From assembly GCF_000373105.1 (NCBI RefSeq), contig NZ_KB890425.1, positions 184,873 to 248,872 on the forward strand: a stretch of 64,000 bases of DNA. Direction: 5' to 3'. The translations under genes were made by a program, and so were the position numbers. Shown here piece by piece: positions 18,207 to 27,532 of the stretch; the first letter of the stretch is position 1, and each line of letters opens with the position of its first letter. Under the pieces are notes generated by a model. It saw only the letters and a program-made list of their open reading frames with translations. It did no database searches and was not told where the DNA came from. The DNA comes from Neolewinella persica DSM 23188 (GTDB lineage Bacteria; Bacteroidota; Bacteroidia; Chitinophagales; Saprospiraceae).

Positions 18207-18272
18207 ATATCCAAACCCTCGAAGTTAAGCGGGTTAGAAATGACGCTTGTTTTAGTACTGTTCAGACGTCAG

Positions 18273-19751
18273 TTACCGGATGTTTCCACCAGAGAGTGAT
18301 TTGAAAAGCATGCCGGCTGGAATCGTTTGATTCACCTCCATCCCGTTGAGGATGGCCATTTCATTGATCCGGTCGGCGGGAACGCCCTGAGATTGAAGCG
18401 CCTGACCCAGTGACTGGCTGCGGGAGTTGGTCACAATCTTGATCCTCTCTGGCTGGCGGTTCAATTTGCTCGGGTCGGTCAGTTGCTTGAAGCTGCCGAT
18501 AGAACCTTCAATCTCCCGTTGGTAGCGGTTGAAATCCTGCGCCAGCGCCAAGCCCAGCATCATATAGGTATTACCACCGTAAGAGATGAAACTGGCGATT
18601 ACACGAAGGGTCTGCGACTGAGAGCCGTCCTGTGATTGCTGCACAATGTCTCCCAGTACCGTAGTGGCGGGCAGGCCATTGATTGCCTGGTCGCTCTGGC
18701 TCGCAACTTGTAGTTTAGTCTCCTGAACGAAAGACTGGGCAGCGGCTTTTGGGTCGGTGCCTTGTGCTAACGTCATTTGCATCTGTGATTTTTGATCGTT
18801 GCTTACCATGATTACTGCCGAGGGAGAGTTCTGCAACTTCCAGCTGCGGGGAATACCGAACTGGAATTTCAGCCCCGGGTGGTAGAAACTACCGCTTTCC
18901 ACGTAGCCCTGAGCGGGGTCTTCCCCGTAGATCATACCGTCAATCATGCGGAGGTAGCCGTCACGGTCAACTTCATATTTCTGGCTGGGCGCTGCTGCCT
19001 GGGCCGCCTGCGCCAACTGGCCTACCCGAACTTTACGGTTGGCTGGATCGGGGTGAGTACTCTGGAATTCCGGAACCCGGTTTTCTGACCCTCCCGTCAG
19101 GCGATCCAATGTACCGAAAAAGCCGGCCATTTCTTTGGCATCATAGCCGATAGCCGTGGAGTATTTTACACCGAGTTCATCTGATTGGCTTTCGGCATCA
19201 CGACCGAATTTCAGAAATAACATCCCCATACCCTGCATCAGGCTCTCACCCTGGCTGGCAAGTTCGGGGCTGAGGATCATGCCACCGATAAGACCGATCT
19301 GGCCGACCGTTTGCTTCGCTTGCTGTGCTACGGTGTGACGCGCCGTTACGTGTCCGATCTCGTGTCCGAGTACGCCAGCAAACTGTGCTTCATTGTTAAA
19401 GTGGGCCATGATGCCCCGGGTGAAGTAAACGAAACCGCCCGGAACAGCAAAGGCGTTCACTACTGGTGAATCAATCAGCGTGAATTTCCACGGCAGGTTC
19501 GGCCGTTCGGAAATAGCCGCCATAGCCTGACCTTTTTCATTCAGGAATTGGGCCATTTGAGGGTTTTCGTACTTACCCATTTCAGCGACCACCTGGGGGT
19601 CGTAGGATTTACCCATGGCAATCTCCTTTTCTTCCGACATAAAGGCCAACTGTCGCTTACCCGTTACCGGGTTTATAGCACAATTTTGGAAGAGAAAAAG
19701 GGACGCGAAGGCAAGGCACGCGATAGAGAGTTTTTGCGAGAATCTTTTCAT
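18273..19751 (-). CDS. M48-family metalloprotease lipoprotein
   Basis: I choose the ATG at 19751 because MKRFSQKLSIACLAFASLFL then FQNC is a complete lipoprotein signal with Cys24; a longer reading from 19814 would bury it. The 492-residue product has the zinc motif HEIGH (130-134) in LGHEIGHVTARH, and a downstream glutamate region DELGVKYS, as in BepA/YggG-like outer-membrane-quality-control proteases. The C-terminal 80 residues (IKIVTNSRSQSLGQALQ, INEMAILNGM) look like a LysM-like or LysM-related repeat, as in some family members. Probably anchored in the outer or inner membrane facing the periplasm. It has a strong terminator downstream. Confidence 0.88.
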   Translation of the reverse strand: MKRFSQKLSIACLAFASLFLFQNCAINPVTGKRQLAFMSEEKEIAMGKSYDPQVVAEMGKYENPQMAQFLNEKGQAMAAISERPNLPWKFTLIDSPVVNAFAVPGGFVYFTRGIMAHFNNEAQFAGVLGHEIGHVTARHTVAQQAKQTVGQIGLIGGMILSPELASQGESLMQGMGMLFLKFGRDAESQSDELGVKYSTAIGYDAKEMAGFFGTLDRLTGGSENRVPEFQSTHPDPANRKVRVGQLAQAAQAAAPSQKYEVDRDGYLRMIDGMIYGEDPAQGYVESGSFYHPGLKFQFGIPRSWKLQNSPSAVIMVSNDQKSQMQMTLAQGTDPKAAAQSFVQETKLQVASQSDQAINGLPATTVLGDIVQQSQDGSQSQTLRVIASFISYGGNTYMMLGLALAQDFNRYQREIEGSIGSFKQLTDPSKLNRQPERIKIVTNSRSQSLGQALQSQGVPADRINEMAILNGMEVNQTIPAGMLFKSLSGGNIR

Positions 19752-19922
19752 ACTAATTGGTTTTGCAGACAACGTTAAAAGGCAAGTTGTCGGCAGAATG
19801 TTTGTTTCTGCCACATCTACTTCAACGTTAGGACTTGCAAATTAGGCTTAGCGTCACATTTTTTTTAACCTGCCGATAAGATTAAGTGATTTAGGCGATG
19901 ATTTAGAGGCATGCCGTTCTCT

Positions 19923-21131
19923 TTAATCAGCCTTAGCGCGTTCGTAAGCTAAAACTGCCCGCCCCAGTTCACCAAAAAAAGGAAGACCAATCTCGTCGTA
20001 TTCATAGACGCCGTCGTTAAAAATCCGATTCTCGTTAACGTGAATGGTACCCACAAGTAAGAATTCCCGCCCGCTGACGGCATCGGTAATGTAGGCAGCA
20101 TCCGTCAGGTAGCCGTAGGCCCAGCCTACCTTGTTCAGAATACGCAGTCCGTCAGGAATGACCGTCTCTTCGGGCTGATCGCCGTAGCACCAAAATTTTA
20201 CGTAGTTGTCTGGCTTATCGTACTTGGGGAATTCGCTTTCACGGGGGCGTTCGCTCATGGCGCGACGGAGGAGCGCGTAGTCGTCCTCTTCTAGCAAAAA
20301 ACGTTGTTCCGGGGCTACCGCTTCTGGTAAGACGATCCGCAGCACGATGTCGTGCAGGTTCCGAACGGAGAGGTAGTTCTTGTGGCTGAAATCAAAAGGT
20401 TCGTTGACGAGCGCCCCGTCATTAGTGGTATAGCCCTTTCCCCGGTGTTGTCCTTTTATGTGTGGTAGTGGATCGAAATACTGATCGTGTCGTTCTCCGA
20501 TCTGATAAGGAACGTTGAGGCCATTGACGAATTTGACGGGGTTGAGCCACGCATGGGTTTCTGTGTTGAACCCGCCGACGCCGACGCGGTGTTGCAGGCG
20601 ACCACCGTAAATACCAGCCCGGTGCAGGGCCTGGTTCATGTAGGTAGGCCCCAGGAGTTCGAACAGGCGGCAGTAGGCGTCGTTGTCGGACACCAGAAAT
20701 ATTTTACGGATGTATTGCTCCAGGGAAGGGTAGCCCGAAGCAGCCGTCGAATCTGAGGTGACGGCAGTTTGGGGCGCGGCCGCAGGTGCAGTGCCCGTTC
20801 CGTGGAAGAGCAAGGTTTGGGGGCTCAGCCCCCGTACGCCGAGTTCGTTGAGGTGCTGTAGGGCAAGGACCGCCGCCGGCATTTTGACGGTGCTGGCGGG
20901 GTAGAAATATTGGCTGGTGTCCGTTGCTCCCCAGCGGTGAGTCTTCAGCTTGACGGTGCCATCTTTTTGCCGGTCTATTTCGGAGTACAAGACCTGGACC
21001 TCGTATTTATCGGGGTTGGTGGCCCAGGGCCCAAAGGTGTTCTGGTTGGCGGCGATTATTACCGCTAACGGATTTTGGGCAATGGACAGACCTGCAGCCA
21101 GGCAAAGCACTAAAGAAAGGAGGAGTTTCAT
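19923..21131 (-). CDS. Class-A-beta-lactamase-fold serine hydrolase, exported
   Basis: The ATG at 21131 starts a clean signal peptide (MKLLLSLVLCLAAGLSIAQ); the ATG at 21218 adds an unlikely leader. The 402-residue protein has the penicillin-binding-type active site: SxxK at Ser80-Lys83 (YPASTVKMP), SDN at 148-150 (LVSDNDAY) and KVG in LNKVGWAYGY. The core is much larger than a class A beta-lactamase, and long insertions separate the motifs. One insertion, TAPAAAP (114-120), is encoded by an exact copy of the dispersed 17-bp motif. It may be a peptidase or transpeptidase rather than a resistance enzyme; the sequence does not decide. Confidence 0.75.
   Translation of the reverse strand: MKLLLSLVLCLAAGLSIAQNPLAVIIAANQNTFGPWATNPDKYEVQVLYSEIDRQKDGTVKLKTHRWGATDTSQYFYPASTVKMPAAVLALQHLNELGVRGLSPQTLLFHGTGTAPAAAPQTAVTSDSTAASGYPSLEQYIRKIFLVSDNDAYCRLFELLGPTYMNQALHRAGIYGGRLQHRVGVGGFNTETHAWLNPVKFVNGLNVPYQIGERHDQYFDPLPHIKGQHRGKGYTTNDGALVNEPFDFSHKNYLSVRNLHDIVLRIVLPEAVAPEQRFLLEEDDYALLRRAMSERPRESEFPKYDKPDNYVKFWCYGDQPEETVIPDGLRILNKVGWAYGYLTDAAYITDAVSGREFLLVGTIHVNENRIFNDGVYEYDEIGLPFFGELGRAVLAYERAKAD
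20773..20789 (-). repeat. Dispersed 17-bp motif inside the serine hydrolase gene, exact copy
   Basis: Minus-strand GCACCTGCGGCCGCGCC read in frame as APAAAP, in the loop between the SxxK and SDN motifs. Confidence 0.9.
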
Positions 21132-21319
21132 GGCGGCTAAAATACTAATGATCCCGGAGGGACAGAATTTTAACTGCCTTGAGGTGGGGGCAATAGGCGG
21201 AAACCAGGGGTAAAACATGGGACGAAAACATGGCGGCGCTCAGCGCCGCGAAGATCTTGGAATTACCAGGGGCAATTAAAGGTCGACCACTCCGTGGTCA
21301 CTAATACAATAATCAACCC

Positions 21320-22558
21320 TCAAATCCCCTTCAACCGCTCCCAAAGCCGGCTAAACAGCCCACCCATATCCACCCCGTCATCCGGCCCGGCATTCCGCTG
21401 CCAGGCGCGGACGGGATGAACCGTAGTATCCACCTGCCAGGCGAAGATGTAGCTGGCGGGATCGTTGGGGTCTTCGGCGATGAGGCCGTAGCGGAGGTCG
21501 GCCAGCTGGAGGTAGGCGGCAGTATCGGTCGGGATCACGTTGTAGTAATCTTTGGTAAACCAACGGATGATGCGGATGTCGCGGTCGTTGGCGTAGGGCG
21601 TAATCCAGTCGTGGTGGCCTTCGATTTCCGTCCACGGTTCGAACCGGCGCTGCTCATCGAAGAGGCTGTACTGGCTGAAGTAATAGAGGTCTTTGTTGGC
21701 GTCTTTGGCGGTGCCGGACCAAAGTACGTTGTTGAGGATGGAAGGGCCAATGATGGTGGCTTCAGCCTCAATGCCATCGGTAGCCAGGGTCTCCTGCATG
21801 ACGTTGTCGACGTTGAAGTAGTTGACCACCGTCAGGGCCAGGTAGATCGAAGAAATCACCAGGCCGGCGGTATTGAGCCTGCTCCTCCAGGCACTTCCCC
21901 GCACCCGCGTCCGCGCCCAGATAAGTAGCAGCAGAAACGGTAAAGTATAGATCGGATCAGCCACCGAAATCGTATTCCAGGCCACCCGGCTACTGGCAAA
22001 GGGTTGAAGCAACTGGGTGCCGTAGGCCGTGAAACAATCCAGGATGGGGTGGGTAACGATGGCCCCAAAGGCCAGCAAGGTCCAGCCCCACCAACCGGCA
22101 TTCTCCATTTTCTTCGGGAAGCCCCGCAGCCACCGCAAACCACCAATAATGACGAAAAACAGCGCAAAGGCAAGGGTGATCGCCGCAGTGATCTGAGGGA
22201 TATTGTACACCTCAATCGGCATCAGGTAGCTGCCGCCCGTCAGCATAGCATAAAAAGCAATCAGCAGCACCGGCCAGATCACCGCACCACGTCCGGGCCC
22301 TTCCTTACCCCCATAAAAGCGGTGCAAAGCCAGCCCCACCAGCGGTGCGGCCAAAATTGCGAAGGGTAAACTATGCGTAAACGCCCGGTGATAAGCGAGG
22401 GCGCCCATCGGGTCGTTACCAACCATATTGGCAAGGACGTCGAGGTCGGGCAACGTACCACAAATACCTCCCCAAAGCATGGCACGGTTGCCGACTTTGC
22501 GGCCAAGGACTGCCTCGCCTACTGCGGCACCTAGAATGATTTGGGTAAGAGAATCCAT
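21320..22558 (-). CDS. YdjM-like membrane-bound metal-dependent hydrolase
   Basis: 412 residues beginning MDSLTQIILGAAVGEAVLG. The family landmarks are GTLPDLDVL, YHRAFTHSLPF and THPILDCFTAYGT, which supply histidine and aspartate ligands for a metal. Several transmembrane segments follow (for example VIWPVLLIAFYAMLTGG and ITAAITLAFALFFVIIGG). The C-terminal 140 residues are soluble and unrecognised. In Bacillus and enterobacteria this family is annotated as LexA-controlled inner-membrane hydrolases or phospholipase-like proteins; the true substrate is unclear. A copy of the dispersed motif is present in the reverse orientation, encoding ARTRVRG. Confidence 0.85.
   Translation of the reverse strand: MDSLTQIILGAAVGEAVLGRKVGNRAMLWGGICGTLPDLDVLANMVGNDPMGALAYHRAFTHSLPFAILAAPLVGLALHRFYGGKEGPGRGAVIWPVLLIAFYAMLTGGSYLMPIEVYNIPQITAAITLAFALFFVIIGGLRWLRGFPKKMENAGWWGWTLLAFGAIVTHPILDCFTAYGTQLLQPFASSRVAWNTISVADPIYTLPFLLLLIWARTRVRGSAWRSRLNTAGLVISSIYLALTVVNYFNVDNVMQETLATDGIEAEATIIGPSILNNVLWSGTAKDANKDLYYFSQYSLFDEQRRFEPWTEIEGHHDWITPYANDRDIRIIRWFTKDYYNVIPTDTAAYLQLADLRYGLIAEDPNDPASYIFAWQVDTTVHPVRAWQRNAGPDDGVDMGGLFSRLWERLKGI
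21901..21917 (+). repeat. Dispersed 17-bp motif inside the YdjM-like gene, antisense
   Basis: GCACCCGCGTCCGCGCC (two mismatches), antisense to the gene, whose codons read ARTRVR there. Confidence 0.75.
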
Positions 22559-22735
22559 AGATAAAGCGTCAAATAATCAAGGAGTACCGCGTCTGAAACG
22601 CACTGCGTTGGCATAGCGAGAGCGTCAACCAGTCAGAGAGCGTCGAAGGTACATAAGTCGTATCAACCTCAGTATATTTTCTGATCGGTTGCTCTGGAAG
22701 TCACCATCGTTAATACCCAATAATTGGGAAACAAA

Positions 22736-23998
22736 CTAGCTTAAAATCACCACCGCCAGTACTAAACAAGAGACGACCAGACCCGCCAGGAAAATGGTGA
22801 AGGCAATACGAAGTAATGCGTACTTTCGGGCGAGGGATTGCCCGAGACCGTGAAGGTCATTGACGAGCATGCCATACAGGGCATTTGGGTCCTGTAGCTG
22901 TTGTTCCATACGTTCCGCGAATTCTGCGCGGGACAAGGTGCTGAAAAAGCCAAAAAAGGCAAGGTTTTCATCCTTTTGGGGTTTGCCCGAAGGGCGTGCT
23001 GCCAGGGCAGCATAGACCAGGCTGACTAACCCACAGATGGTAAACAGACCTACGGGTAGCAGCACTTCCGGCCGGGTTTCAGCCCAGTTGCGGTAGCTGG
23101 TAAAGGTGACCAGTGCACCAATGAGTAAGGTGTTGACGCTGATCATGATGGCGGCCTTTTGGTCGGCCATGGCTACCAGGTTAATGTGGTTCCGAAACAC
23201 CGTGCGAAAATAAGTTTGGGTCGCCTGGCGGGTAGGGCCATTCTCCAAATTTTCAAACTGCTGAAAGTTGTGCGTAGCGGTATTTTCACCGATTTCCCCA
23301 GCTGCTTTTTCAGGTGTCCCGATCGTTATTGGGGCAGGAGAAGGGGATGTGGGAGGCGCAATACGGTTAGTTAACTTGTCAACAAGCCGCTGCATGTCGA
23401 GCAATACTGCGGAGTGTGTGTGTTGATATTGCCGCCGAAGCTCCCCGTTGCGAAAACGTGCGTAGCGAATTTCGTTGAGGTAGCCGTTGAGGGAGGCAAG
23501 CCGGGCCCCGGGGCTGCCAGCTTCCGGAGAGTTGTTTGCGTAACGGCTTTCCAGCCAGGCCAGCTCTGCGCCTTCGGCGCCGGAGAGTAACCGCTGGGCC
23601 AGTAAGGCATCGTGAAGGACATCGGCTACTTCCGCCCGCTGATGGCCGCTGCCGCCAGGCAGGGCGCCTTTCAGCGCCAGGTGGAGGTTGAGGTAGTCGG
23701 GGCCAGTCCATTGCCGGAATTCCTGAATGATCTCTGCCCAGGAAAGAATTTCTCCGGGGCGTCCCCAGTACCGGCAGGCCTCGAGCAGGGCTGCTGCCCG
23801 CGCGAGTGGTGGCAGGTCGGGCGAAGCACCGGGTTGGCGCAGGGCGATCTCACGTGCGTGCCCTCCCAAAGCCAGGGCCCAACTGTCGTTGTGCAATACA
23901 TTGGCGTGGGGCAATCGCTCGTAGCTCATCAACATGAACCGCTCGGCCTGGTCGGCGAGGTCTTGCAGGTCAAGTGAGGAGGCGAAGGGAGATTGCAT
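22736..23998 (-). CDS. Pycsar-effector-like membrane protein with degenerate HD domain
   Basis: 420 residues in two parts. The C-terminal part (about 265-420) has the features of the Pycsar effector transmembrane domain (DUF5706 type): HINLVAMADQKAAIMISVN, a following hydrophobic hairpin, FFSTLSRAEFAERM, and a last helix after LARKYALLRIAF. The N-terminal part (about 10-235) lines up with the HD phosphohydrolase domain common in Bacteroidota homologues, but the H...HD...D ligand set is damaged: LHN retains the first histidine while the expected HDTGY is replaced by CRYWGRPG. The enzyme half is therefore probably inactive and may only bind a ligand. No cyclase gene is next to it, so a complete Pycsar operon is not present. 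A consensus promoter lies upstream. Confidence 0.72.
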   Translation of the reverse strand: MQSPFASSLDLQDLADQAERFMLMSYERLPHANVLHNDSWALALGGHAREIALRQPGASPDLPPLARAAALLEACRYWGRPGEILSWAEIIQEFRQWTGPDYLNLHLALKGALPGGSGHQRAEVADVLHDALLAQRLLSGAEGAELAWLESRYANNSPEAGSPGARLASLNGYLNEIRYARFRNGELRRQYQHTHSAVLLDMQRLVDKLTNRIAPPTSPSPAPITIGTPEKAAGEIGENTATHNFQQFENLENGPTRQATQTYFRTVFRNHINLVAMADQKAAIMISVNTLLIGALVTFTSYRNWAETRPEVLLPVGLFTICGLVSLVYAALAARPSGKPQKDENLAFFGFFSTLSRAEFAERMEQQLQDPNALYGMLVNDLHGLGQSLARKYALLRIAFTIFLAGLVVSCLVLAVVILS

Positions 23999-24104
23999 TA
24001 GCGGAGGAATACGTTTGCTCCCAATAACGGGATTTATGGTTGATTATGCCAGGAAAAAACAGGAAAGCTCCCTTTTACCAACAACAACAACTTTAGCGGG
24101 AGCG

Positions 24105-24135
24105 CAAATGTAGATAAGCCAGTTCTTTCCACCAA
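24105..24135 (-). promoter_or_regulatory. Bacteroidota promoter for the Pycsar-like gene
   Basis: On the minus strand TTG, a 20-base spacer and TACATTTG match the TTG-N19-21-TAnnTTTG consensus. It ends about 107 bases upstream of the start at 23998. Confidence 0.65.
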
Positions 24136-24151
24136 TACGCTCCATACTTTT

Positions 24152-24910
24152 ATGCTCAACGCGAAAACTTTTGGTAACGGTCCCACCCTGGTCATCTTGC
24201 ACGGACTCTTCGGCATGCTTGATAATTGGCAAACGTTGGCCCGCCTGTGGGCCGAAACTCATCAGGTAGTGCTACTCGACTTACGGAATCATGGCCGCAG
24301 CTTCCATGCCGATGAAATGAACTATGGAGTGATGGCAGAAGACGTTGCCGTTACACTGGAGGATATGGGCATCGATGAATGCGTGCTGCTGGGCCACAGC
24401 ATGGGAGGTAAGGTTGCCATGCAAACGGCGATCACCTATCCGGATCTGGTACAGAAACTGATCGTCGTAGACATCGTCCCCCGGCGGTACCACCCCGGCC
24501 ATAATACCGTATTTGCGGCCCTCAACGCCCTTGACCCGGCAACTCTTACGGACCGTAAGGACGCCGCTGAGGAGATGAGCGTACACCTGGCTGACCCAGG
24601 GGTGCAACTCTTCCTGCTGAAAAACCTGACCCGAAACCCCGCCGGTGGCTACCGCTGGCGGATGAACCTACCGGCGATCAGTGCCGCCTACGACCAGCTG
24701 ATTGGCCCCGTTGGTCAACTGGGTGACCTGTACGACGGCCCTGCCCTGTTCATCCGGGGCGAAAAAAGCGGTTACGTCCAGGACGAAGACCTGGAGCTGA
24801 TTCAAATCCTGTTCCCAAAAGCTACCCTGAAAACCGTGGCCGATGCGGGCCATTGGGTGCATGCGGAGCAGCCGGAAGCGCTGATGGAGGTGGTCAACCG
24901 GTTCTTGTAG
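24152..24910 (+). CDS. YbfF-like alpha/beta-hydrolase (esterase)
   Basis: 252 residues with the oxyanion motif HGLFG (17-21), DLRNHGRS, the nucleophile elbow GHSMGG with Ser83, and the catalytic histidine in ADAGHWVHAEQP near the C-terminus. This combination is characteristic of YbfF-type carboxylesterases, which hydrolyse short acyl esters and acyl-CoAs in vitro. No signal peptide. The next gene, methylmalonyl-CoA epimerase, starts 120 bases downstream on the same strand; a loose link through acyl-CoA metabolism is possible. Confidence 0.85.
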   Translation: MLNAKTFGNGPTLVILHGLFGMLDNWQTLARLWAETHQVVLLDLRNHGRSFHADEMNYGVMAEDVAVTLEDMGIDECVLLGHSMGGKVAMQTAITYPDLVQKLIVVDIVPRRYHPGHNTVFAALNALDPATLTDRKDAAEEMSVHLADPGVQLFLLKNLTRNPAGGYRWRMNLPAISAAYDQLIGPVGQLGDLYDGPALFIRGEKSGYVQDEDLELIQILFPKATLKTVADAGHWVHAEQPEALMEVVNRFL

Positions 24911-25029
24911 GGCCAATCCTTCGCTACTCCTCCATGCCCAAGGGCAATTTTACTAACTTTCCACCCCCCCTCCGCGTTTGAAATGACGGAAAATCCGACA
25001 ACCTGACAACTCGACAACCCGATCAAATC

Positions 25030-25443
25030 ATGCATCTAGACCACATCGGCATCGCCGTAGCCGACCTCACCGCCGCCGAAGACCTGATTTCCCGCCTGCT
25101 TGGCCGCAAGCCCTACAAACGCGAAACCGTAGCTGACCAGCACGTGACCACCAGCTTCTTCACGGCGGGGGACACTGCAGCAAAATTAGAATTGGTAGCG
25201 GCGGAAGGTGAACAAGGGGCTATTCATAAATTTGTGGAAAAGCGCGGACCGGGCATCCACCACCTGGCTTTCGAGGTAGACGACATTGTGGGTGAAATGG
25301 AACGGTTAGCCACTGATGGATTCGAACTCCTGCAGGAGAAACCATCTATGGGAGCCGACAACAAGCTGGTTTGCTTCCTGCACCCCCGAAGTACGAATGG
25401 CGTACTGGTGGAAATTTGCCAAAGCGTTAAGTCCACAGCATGA
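25030..25443 (+). CDS. mce: Methylmalonyl-CoA epimerase
   Basis: 137 residues of the vicinal-oxygen-chelate fold with its paired beta-alpha modules. MHLDHIGIAVADL supplies the first metal histidine, GPGIHHLAFEVDD the second and VLVEIC the terminal glutamate. The length and the text KFVEKRGPGIHHLAFEV are diagnostic. It interconverts R- and S-methylmalonyl-CoA, between propionyl-CoA carboxylase and methylmalonyl-CoA mutase. The mutase is not in this window, but its GTPase chaperone MeaB is at 50306. The stop overlaps the start of the next gene (ATGA), indicating translational coupling. Confidence 0.93.
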   Translation: MHLDHIGIAVADLTAAEDLISRLLGRKPYKRETVADQHVTTSFFTAGDTAAKLELVAAEGEQGAIHKFVEKRGPGIHHLAFEVDDIVGEMERLATDGFELLQEKPSMGADNKLVCFLHPRSTNGVLVEICQSVKSTA

Positions 25444-26045
25444 ATAAGGAAGAATTAAGAAATTTCTGGTCTGCACGCTACCGGGAAGGCAGCACTGGCT
25501 GGGACATTGGCTACCCCTCACCGCCGCTAACGGAATACCTCGACCAGTTAACCGATAAATCACTTCGCGTCCTCATTCCGGGTGCCGGGAATGCCCACGA
25601 GGCAGCCTATGCCTGGGAGCAGGGGTTCAAAAACGTCTACGTACTCGATATTGCACAGGAGCCGTTGACTGCATTTCAAGAGAAGCTTCCCGGTTTTCCC
25701 AAGGAACAGTTACTGCAAGACGACTTTTTTGGGCACGAGGGCACCTATGACCTCATCCTGGAACAGACCTTCTTTTGTTCTTTCCCACCCCTGCCGGAAA
25801 ACCGTGCGGCGTACGCCAGAAAGATGCACCAGCTGCTTGCTCCCGGGGGCAAGCTGGTAGGCGTTTGGTTCGACATTCCCCTGACGGGGGACTTGGAAAA
25901 AAGACCGTTTGGCGGAACCCGGGAGGAATACCTCAGCTACCTGACGCCTTATTTTGATCCGGTGGTCTTTACTGCTGCACATAATTCGATTAAGCCTAGG
26001 TTGGGGAGTGAGTTCTTCGGGATTTTTGTCCGGAAAACGGTCTGA
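25440..26045 (+). CDS. Thiopurine methyltransferase-like SAM methyltransferase
   Basis: 201 residues. The opening FWSARYREGSTGWDIGYPSP and VLIPGAGNAHEAAY with the acidic LDIAQEPL are typical of the TPMT family, and LEQTFFCSFPP follows the usual motif. Members methylate thiols, selenium or tellurium compounds or small halides; the specific substrate here is open. It overlaps the epimerase gene by four bases, so the two should be made together. A -7-like TATCTTTA sits before the next gene, so that one may be transcribed separately. Confidence 0.85.
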   Translation: MNKEELRNFWSARYREGSTGWDIGYPSPPLTEYLDQLTDKSLRVLIPGAGNAHEAAYAWEQGFKNVYVLDIAQEPLTAFQEKLPGFPKEQLLQDDFFGHEGTYDLILEQTFFCSFPPLPENRAAYARKMHQLLAPGGKLVGVWFDIPLTGDLEKRPFGGTREEYLSYLTPYFDPVVFTAAHNSIKPRLGSEFFGIFVRKTV

Positions 26046-26083
26046 GAGAAACCCCGGCCAGCTGAAATTTCTATCTTTAACCG

Positions 26084-27532
26084 ATGCAGGATTCCAAAGT
26101 AGTTCGCCAGATTACCGCCATGGATGGCCGGGAGCGGGAGCGCCTGCGGCAGTTTGTGCGCAGCCCCTATTTTAACCGGCACAAAGGCACATCATTATTG
26201 CTGGATTTTGTGCTTAAGGAGTTGGGCAAGGCAAGGCCCAGGTTAGAGGAGGCGCGGGCGCAGGATGCAGTGAAAGGTAGTGGAACAGGGCAGTCACTGG
26301 CCGATTTGCAGTCGGCACTGATGAAACTCGTTAACCAGTTCCTGGCCGTTGAGCAACTTGGCGAAGAGTCCTTTCGCCAAGAGGTCCTGACGCTGAAAAG
26401 AACGAAGGAACTTCATCGGTTCAGCCTGTTGGAAAACCGGGGGAAAAGGCTGGAGTCCAAGGTCGCCAAACACAAATACCGTGATGGTGACACCCATTTG
26501 GCAGCCTACGAGTGGAAGTCGATCAACGGCTACCTGCAGGGGGCAACTAATCGCTCCGATACGCGGGAGATGCAGGCCATGCTGAACCACCTGGATCGTT
26601 TTTATATGGTGGAGAAACTTCGTCATGCTTGCCAGTTGACGGCAAATATGCTGATGATGAATACCCACTACGAGTTCCTCCTGCTGGAAACAGTACTGGA
26701 TTACCTGGAGGGAGAAAAAGGAGAGGCCCTCCTCTCCGGCGGGAAGGAACCAAGTATTGATTGTTATTACCATATCCTGATGAGCCTGCGTGAACCCGAC
26801 AACGAGCAGCATTACGAACGGATGTTGTACTACCTCAACGAAGGCTTCGAGCGGTTGCCACTCGATCACCAGAAAGATGTTTACGGCTTCGCCGGTAATT
26901 ACTGTATCCAACGAATCCGATCGGGGCACGCCACTTACCGTGGTGAACTTATGGACCTCTACCGACGGGGTATTGACATCGGCATCATCTACGACAAGGG
27001 GGAGATCAGTGAATACGATTATAAGAACATCGTCACCCTCGGCTCCGCCAACAAAGAATTTGAATGGACGGAACGCTTCATCGAAGAAAACCGGGAACGC
27101 CTGCCTGCCGCTAAGCGGGACAACGCCTATGCCCTCAACAAAGCAAACTTCCTGTACGCCCTGGATCGCCTGGATGAAGCCGCCCGGTTGCTCATCACGG
27201 TAACGGACTCCGACATCGTTTATCACCTTGCCCGGGTCGTCTTGGAAATCCGGATCGCCTACGACCAGCAGGATCAGGAATATGCCCTGAACCTGCTGGA
27301 GACCTTCCGGCTTTATGTGCGGCGGAGCCGCAAGATGAGTACCAAGGATAAGCGCAGTTATATCAACTATACCCGTTTTACCAAACAACTCGTTAATCTG
27401 AAACACCAGCAGGATTACCTCGGCAAGGCTACCTATGAAAAGAGAATGGAATCATTGTCGGAATCTGTTCGGACCGCTGACCTGGTAGTTGAACGGGGGT
27501 GGCTGCTACGAGAGGCAGTAGTTAGTTCATAG
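26084..27532 (+). CDS. Large helical protein of unknown function
   Basis: 482 residues, not recognised. It is charged and almost entirely helical, with repeated amphipathic pairs (for example LDYLEGEKGEALL, YYLNEGFERLPLDHQKD, ALDRLDEAARLLITV), which suggests a TPR-like solenoid. No signal peptide or membrane segment. TATCTTTA about 14 bases before the ATG resembles a -7 element but is too close for a normal leader. The last codons (AVVSS stop) are formed by the left arm of a long hairpin, and a degenerate copy of the dispersed motif encodes EARAQDAV near residue 58. Confidence 0.65.
   Translation: MQDSKVVRQITAMDGRERERLRQFVRSPYFNRHKGTSLLLDFVLKELGKARPRLEEARAQDAVKGSGTGQSLADLQSALMKLVNQFLAVEQLGEESFRQEVLTLKRTKELHRFSLLENRGKRLESKVAKHKYRDGDTHLAAYEWKSINGYLQGATNRSDTREMQAMLNHLDRFYMVEKLRHACQLTANMLMMNTHYEFLLLETVLDYLEGEKGEALLSGGKEPSIDCYYHILMSLREPDNEQHYERMLYYLNEGFERLPLDHQKDVYGFAGNYCIQRIRSGHATYRGELMDLYRRGIDIGIIYDKGEISEYDYKNIVTLGSANKEFEWTERFIEENRERLPAAKRDNAYALNKANFLYALDRLDEAARLLITVTDSDIVYHLARVVLEIRIAYDQQDQEYALNLLETFRLYVRRSRKMSTKDKRSYINYTRFTKQLVNLKHQQDYLGKATYEKRMESLSESVRTADLVVERGWLLREAVVSS
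26251..26268 (-). repeat. Dispersed motif inside the helical protein gene, degenerate
   Basis: Minus-strand GCATCCTGCGCCCGCGCC, with one base inserted near its left end, the same insertion as in the copy at 37370. Confidence 0.65.

Larger units (their letters stand above)
17934..18272. other. Gene-less stretch between GMC copy 2 and the M48 protease
   Basis: About 340 bases. The part next to the GMC start is AT-rich and likely holds its promoter (minus-strand TAGATTAG is near the -7 consensus). It also contains one degenerate 17-bp motif and a strong terminator, listed separately. No coding sequence is seen. Confidence 0.6.

Noticed and set aside
19923..21131. Beta-lactamase resistance gene
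   Set aside because: The motifs fit the wider penicillin-recognising fold, but size and insertions differ from class A beta-lactamases, so resistance cannot be claimed.
22736..23998. Complete Pycsar defence operon
   Set aside because: No cyclase gene lies next to the effector-like gene.
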